Source: an uncultured Oscillospiraceae bacterium (GTDB lineage: Bacteria; Bacillota; Clostridia; Oscillospirales; Acutalibacteraceae). Taken from it: a DNA stretch of 33,910 bases. The translations under genes were made by a program, and so were the position numbers. Location of the stretch: positions 1 through 33,910 of the forward strand of contig CAJUSM010000029.1 of assembly GCA_910588935.1 (NCBI GenBank). The letters run 5' to 3'. Of this stretch, positions 30,661 to 33,910 are shown one piece after another (position 1 is the stretch's first letter; each line of letters opens with the position of its first letter). A model generated the notes under the pieces. That model was not told the origin of the DNA. It made no database searches and saw nothing but the letters and a program-made list of their open reading frames with translations.

Positions 30661-30892
30661 TGGAAAGTAAAATATTTTGGCTTGCATAAGGTCAAATAGG
30701 CTGTTTCAAACTGAACAGACAGAATCAAATCTTGCTACCTTACTATTTTTATGTATACATCACCTTTTGTCATTTTTGTGTCAAATAACCAATCAAAACA
30801 CATAACTTCCGCATAAAAGCCCTGGAAAACAGAAACAACCTATTGATGTCCAATTCCAATTAATTTAGAACTCATTTAGACTGTACCGTTCC

Positions 30893-33154
30893 TTATTTGG
30901 GGACGAAAATCAATGTGTTCCGATATCCAAATATCTTTTTTCGTATTTGAGTGACCTGCTCCAGTGCATCTTTATAAATGAATGTGCTATATATTTCTTG
31001 CAGATCTTTTACATATCTAGAGTCCTCGAAATCATTTGGAAACTCATCAAGATATCGGGTCAAAAGTTCTACTACAACCTCATAAAACTCTGTGCCATCA
31101 CCATTATTGTCAAATGTCGGCAATTCTTCCATTTCCTCTTTTGTGAAAACTTTGCTACGATGAATTGCACGGCAACGCATCAACAATTGAGTATCGTTCC
31201 CATCGTCACCAACTCCCAAAAATTGACGATACAGTTTTGAGGAAATATAACCTTTCAAGATTTCCAGCATACGGAAGTCTGCATAAGTCTCGCTAAAAGC
31301 CTGAATAATATTTTGGCAGGCACGGATGTGGTCGTCCCAAGTATTTTCCCCCGTGAAAGTATCTCTTAGTTTCCAGCTACTCTTTATGTGACGCAACTCT
31401 GCAAATAGAGAGCGGACAAAAATGTCAACAGCGTATTCCATTACACCATTCTCGTCCCAAGTTATCTTGCTATAGAAGGTTTGATTGATTTTTTTCATAG
31501 CTTGCATAAACGTCTTTCGTACTTTTATAGGGGATTCTATTAACCCTTTTTTTAGCTGCTTTCTCCATATCTCGTCCAATCGGGCAGAATATTCAGGTTC
31601 ACAAGACAGCGCATCTCCATAGCCGACATATTCCAGAAAATCCAATATGCCTTGGGGCATATTAGGGATGCCCCGAAGAACACCCTTTCCACGTGAGTCA
31701 AGTATCTCCTTCAGACAGTCGCAAAAACCTTGAGATAATAATTCTAGAAGAGAACCATCAAAACAATCCGCTTCTTCTGAAGCACAATGGAATGTGTTTC
31801 TCAGCAGAAAAACTCCTATTGCTTGAAAAATGTATTCCGCTCTTTTTTCTCTCCTTCGATCGCCCACGTAGTGTGCAATCTCATGGCAGAGGACTGCTAT
31901 AGCCTTAACCGGGTTATAGAAAAGCGATTCGTGCAGTGATACTACAGCTAAATGATTTTTGGGATCCGATTCCATTTCGACCTCTATCGGTGTGACTACA
32001 ATATCGTCACGATAGTCTGGGACTAGTAGAAATCGATAAATTTTCTCATTCTCAGGGCAGAAAGCCTGCACAATGTCCTCAGTCAGTGTATTGTAAAATG
32101 CCAGAAGTTTAGGAGGAATGTCAAAATAAGTTGCATGAAAAGCCGGGGACTGAATAAATTGGCGCTCATTATGCATCGTACACAATGTCAGTGTGTTGAG
32201 TGCCCGGAAATAAATTTGCGGAGTAAACATAATTTTTGATGAGAATGTTTCCGGTTCCTTCTCGGACTCAAACAATTCATTAAGCAGATCAATATACAAT
32301 CGCAAGGAAGGCAAGACGCTAATGACAAACTCATCGGCAAAACCGCTCTTTGACAGGGTAAGCAAGGCAGAAAAAGTTTCCTCTATGTAGGTTTGAGCAA
32401 GCTCATAAACATCAGGACTCTGTTGAATGCGACTACGCCATTGCGCCATGGCACTGCATACCGTTTGATAGAGTGCAGTACCTACATCTGCTCCCCTTCC
32501 AGCAACAGGTCCGTTCATCAGCTCCAGCTTTGAAAAAAGTGTAACATGGGCACTAACAAAAGCACGCTTAAGTCCTAGCTTGTCATCCTCGTCTTTACAG
32601 CAGAGTTTATCAAGTTTTCCTAAGATCTGTAGCACAGAGTCCCCTGGTATATCCTGGCAGGTGAAACGAATATCATGTCGGCCTAACATATTAGAAACCT
32701 TAATAGGGTATTTCTGCAATTCCTGTCGGAGAGTATTCCAGTGTTCTAGGCACTGCACACTCAAATCCACTGAAAGAGACAATGTGTCATCCCATCTTGT
32801 TGAATCCGTACCATTTTGAAACACATGCTGCAGAAACTTGCGACGGAAACAGCAAAAAGAAAATGCATCCCGAATATTCTGAAACCCCTCTTGGTCTCGA
32901 ATCAGTGTCAACTTCCAAAGACACTTTTGCAGTTCGTCAAGTTTAATCCCCGCAGTGAAAAGAACCAGATCGCAGAAATCAAGAGACTCATACAAGACAC
33001 ACTTCACAGTGTCCTGCTTTCCTCCCATTTTCACGACATCTAAAATGCGTTTCTTCAGAAACGTGAAATCATTGATCTTCTTGTTCGTCAGCTGAATTAG
33101 AGATATATACATAATATCCGGACGCACATCCCAGAAATTCGTGGGTTGCCCCAC
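30893..33154 (-). CDS. Large putative gluzincin metalloprotease, separated from its N-terminus by a frameshift
   Basis: 753 residues in this frame. Residues 1-120 look like an alpha/beta module (MYISLIQLTN, CVLYESLDFCDLVLFTAGIKLDELQKCLWKL, ferredoxin-like in pattern). Residues 120-350 are helical. HEIAH (424-428) is an HExxH zinc motif in a helix VKAIAVLCHEIAHYVGDRRREKRAEY. ETYAD (622-626) fits the ExxAD third-ligand pattern of gluzincins. There is no signal peptide, so a cytoplasmic protease is expected. The codon labelled as start is GTG 33154 without a ribosome site. The frame stays open to about 33235 and joins by a one-base slip to the ORF at 33160-33432. It lies in AT-rich DNA between a dead integrase and an IS3 fragment. 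A role as a conflict/defence effector is a hypothesis. Confidence 0.7.
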   Translation of the reverse strand: MGQPTNFWDVRPDIMYISLIQLTNKKINDFTFLKKRILDVVKMGGKQDTVKCVLYESLDFCDLVLFTAGIKLDELQKCLWKLTLIRDQEGFQNIRDAFSFCCFRRKFLQHVFQNGTDSTRWDDTLSLSVDLSVQCLEHWNTLRQELQKYPIKVSNMLGRHDIRFTCQDIPGDSVLQILGKLDKLCCKDEDDKLGLKRAFVSAHVTLFSKLELMNGPVAGRGADVGTALYQTVCSAMAQWRSRIQQSPDVYELAQTYIEETFSALLTLSKSGFADEFVISVLPSLRLYIDLLNELFESEKEPETFSSKIMFTPQIYFRALNTLTLCTMHNERQFIQSPAFHATYFDIPPKLLAFYNTLTEDIVQAFCPENEKIYRFLLVPDYRDDIVVTPIEVEMESDPKNHLAVVSLHESLFYNPVKAIAVLCHEIAHYVGDRRREKRAEYIFQAIGVFLLRNTFHCASEEADCFDGSLLELLSQGFCDCLKEILDSRGKGVLRGIPNMPQGILDFLEYVGYGDALSCEPEYSARLDEIWRKQLKKGLIESPIKVRKTFMQAMKKINQTFYSKITWDENGVMEYAVDIFVRSLFAELRHIKSSWKLRDTFTGENTWDDHIRACQNIIQAFSETYADFRMLEILKGYISSKLYRQFLGVGDDGNDTQLLMRCRAIHRSKVFTKEEMEELPTFDNNGDGTEFYEVVVELLTRYLDEFPNDFEDSRYVKDLQEIYSTFIYKDALEQVTQIRKKIFGYRNTLIFVPK

Positions 33155-33159
33155 AAGAG

Positions 33160-33432
33160 TCAGGCTCTGGATTGTATGAAAATCCAGAGGAAGAGGCTCT
33201 GAGATTTGTGTTTCCCGATTTTTTCTAGTCGGTCATATACGGCGCAGAACTGCCTGGAACTCTCTATTTTCTCTACCGGTTGGATATCAACAAAATGATA
33301 ATTTTGGAAGGAAACATATTCTCCATAAGCATCATTTGCGCTGCAAACAGAGGTTGTATGGGGTAGGTTCCAGTTTTTGAACGTCAAAAGCTGAATATCC
33401 AATGATGCCCCCTGAGTGCATCCTTGTGACAT
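33160..33432 (-). pseudogene. N-terminal part of the protease-like protein, in a different frame
   Basis: 90 residues starting at ATG 33432 (GGAG ten bases upstream). It begins MSQGCTQG and continues DIQLLTFKNWNLPHTTSV, then SFQNYHFVDIQPVEKIESSRQFCAVYDRLEK. This is well-formed coding sequence up to an A6 tract (plus-strand T6 at 33219-33224), after which the frame gives a poor hydrophobic tail. One extra A, or a -1 slip at the tract, would continue as NRETQISEPLPLDFHTIQSL directly into the 753-residue frame, giving one protein of about 845 residues. It may be decay, a sequencing error, or a phase-variable/slippage switch; the sequence alone cannot tell. Confidence 0.65.
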
Positions 33433-33755
33433 AACTCATCTTCTCCCTATAGCAAAGCAAGCCACAGTTCACGCATACATATTTTTCTATGCGATAATCT
33501 GAGACTTTTTCGTAGAAATATAATCCGCAAGAGAAACCTATATATATTCCTCTTCCTTCTTTTCCTGTGCCAACCACATGCATTTAGCCGCACTTGTTTT
33601 CGGCAGGGATCCCTTACCCTTAAAACAAGTGGAGCTACGATCAATGGATGCTGCTCTCTTTGCTTTCTCAATAGCGATGCGTGTGTCTCCATCCACTATA
33701 GGGATTTCTGCATCCAATACAATGTTAAGGAACAGTGCGAGCTTGCCAACCATGT
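33433..33755. other. Unassigned AT-rich stretch upstream of the protease-like gene
   Basis: Minus-strand frames here include one from 33762 to 33538 (74 residues, lysine-rich middle) and one overlapping the protease start with a CGLYFYEK...YVCVNCG stretch reminiscent of a zinc ribbon. Neither has a clear ribosome site or recognised family. Probably decayed genes next to the IS fragment. Confidence 0.35.
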
Positions 33756-33910
33756 GAATCAACAGTTAATGTTACACGTCCCGATGAAGTGTGGGTAAAT
33801 GATATTACTTACTTTCGTTTCAATGATAAAAAGTTTTACATTTATGCTGTCATCTACCTGTTTGCCCGAAAAGTGATTGCCTACCGAATCGGTAAATCTA
33901 ATAGTACCCA
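33756..33910 (+). mobile_element. IS3-family transposase (OrfB, rve integrase core) fragment, cut by window edge
   Basis: The open frame reads RPDEVWVNDITYFRF, then YIYAVIYLFARKVIAYRI. This is the start of the DDE integrase core of IS3/IS150-type OrfB, including the first catalytic Asp in VNDITY. No start codon, OrfA or N-terminal helix-turn-helix lies to the left and an in-frame stop occurs at 33726-33728, so the left side is truncated or decayed. Whether the right side is intact cannot be seen. Confidence 0.8.

Larger units (their letters stand above)
30226..30892. other. Gene-free stretch with hairpins downstream of the dead integrase
   Basis: An open frame continues from the integrase but has no recognisable content. 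It holds a CCCCGCG/CGCGGGG stem (about 30345-30372), the palindromic terminator at 30389-30416 and an 11-base inverted repeat, listed separately. From 30540 on the DNA is strongly AT-rich with no gene until the protease-like ORF on the minus strand. Confidence 0.5.

Overview
The window looks like a chromosomal segment of a low-G+C-phylum (Firmicutes) bacterium, most likely class Clostridia and probably a GC-rich gut lineage near Oscillospiraceae/Ruminococcaceae. The basis is strong AGGAGG-type ribosome binding sites, consensus sigma-A promoters, an FHA-FtsW fusion beside a class B penicillin-binding protein, a SEC-C-tailed SecA, and the rpmG-secE-nusG-rplK-rplA cluster. The core genes are GC-rich. 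Several inserted blocks are clearly more AT-rich (about 13.1-14.7, parts of 19.9-21.0, and 28.6-29.3 and 30.5-33.9 kb).

Region 1 (1-12.6 kb) is core. On the minus strand it carries a left-handed beta-helix sugar-nucleotide-type protein, FHA-FtsW, a PBP truncated by the window edge, and secA followed by a lipoprotein. The rplJ-rplL pair is on the plus strand behind a textbook promoter and an L10-type leader. An MBL-fold hydrolase and a small membrane protein follow. The rpmG-secE-nusG-rplK-rplA operon is on the minus strand, so the usually collinear rplKA and rplJL blocks are convergent here.

Region 2 (12.6-21.5 kb) is accessory. It opens with a structured GC-rich non-coding stretch and a truncated DUF2971 gene. 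Then comes a complete type I restriction-modification operon (HTH protein, hsdR, a small unknown ORF, hsdM, hsdS) whose genes overlap end to start. It closes with a MITE-like element.

Region 3 (21.6-29.3 kb) is metabolic and surface-related. It contains a UroD/MtaA-type methyltransferase-like protein, a compact convergent locus that looks like a type I toxin-antitoxin pair, and a cysteine-rich CCG-like protein. It also has leuC and leuD with a small pyrophosphatase gene between them, a membrane protein, an exported protein and a matrixin-type metalloprotease.

Region 4 (29.3-33.9 kb) is a decayed mobile island. It has a tyrosine-integrase pseudogene, an AT-rich locus coding for a large putative gluzincin protease whose N-terminus is separated by a frameshift at an A6 tract, and an IS3-type transposase fragment at the window edge.

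Three elements at 3666-3825, 21457-21639 and 26548-26594 share terminal inverted repeats flanked by TA and form one MITE-like family. The most promising less-described items are this family, the antisense toxin locus at 23.09-23.45 kb, the small protein inside the restriction operon, and the protease island.
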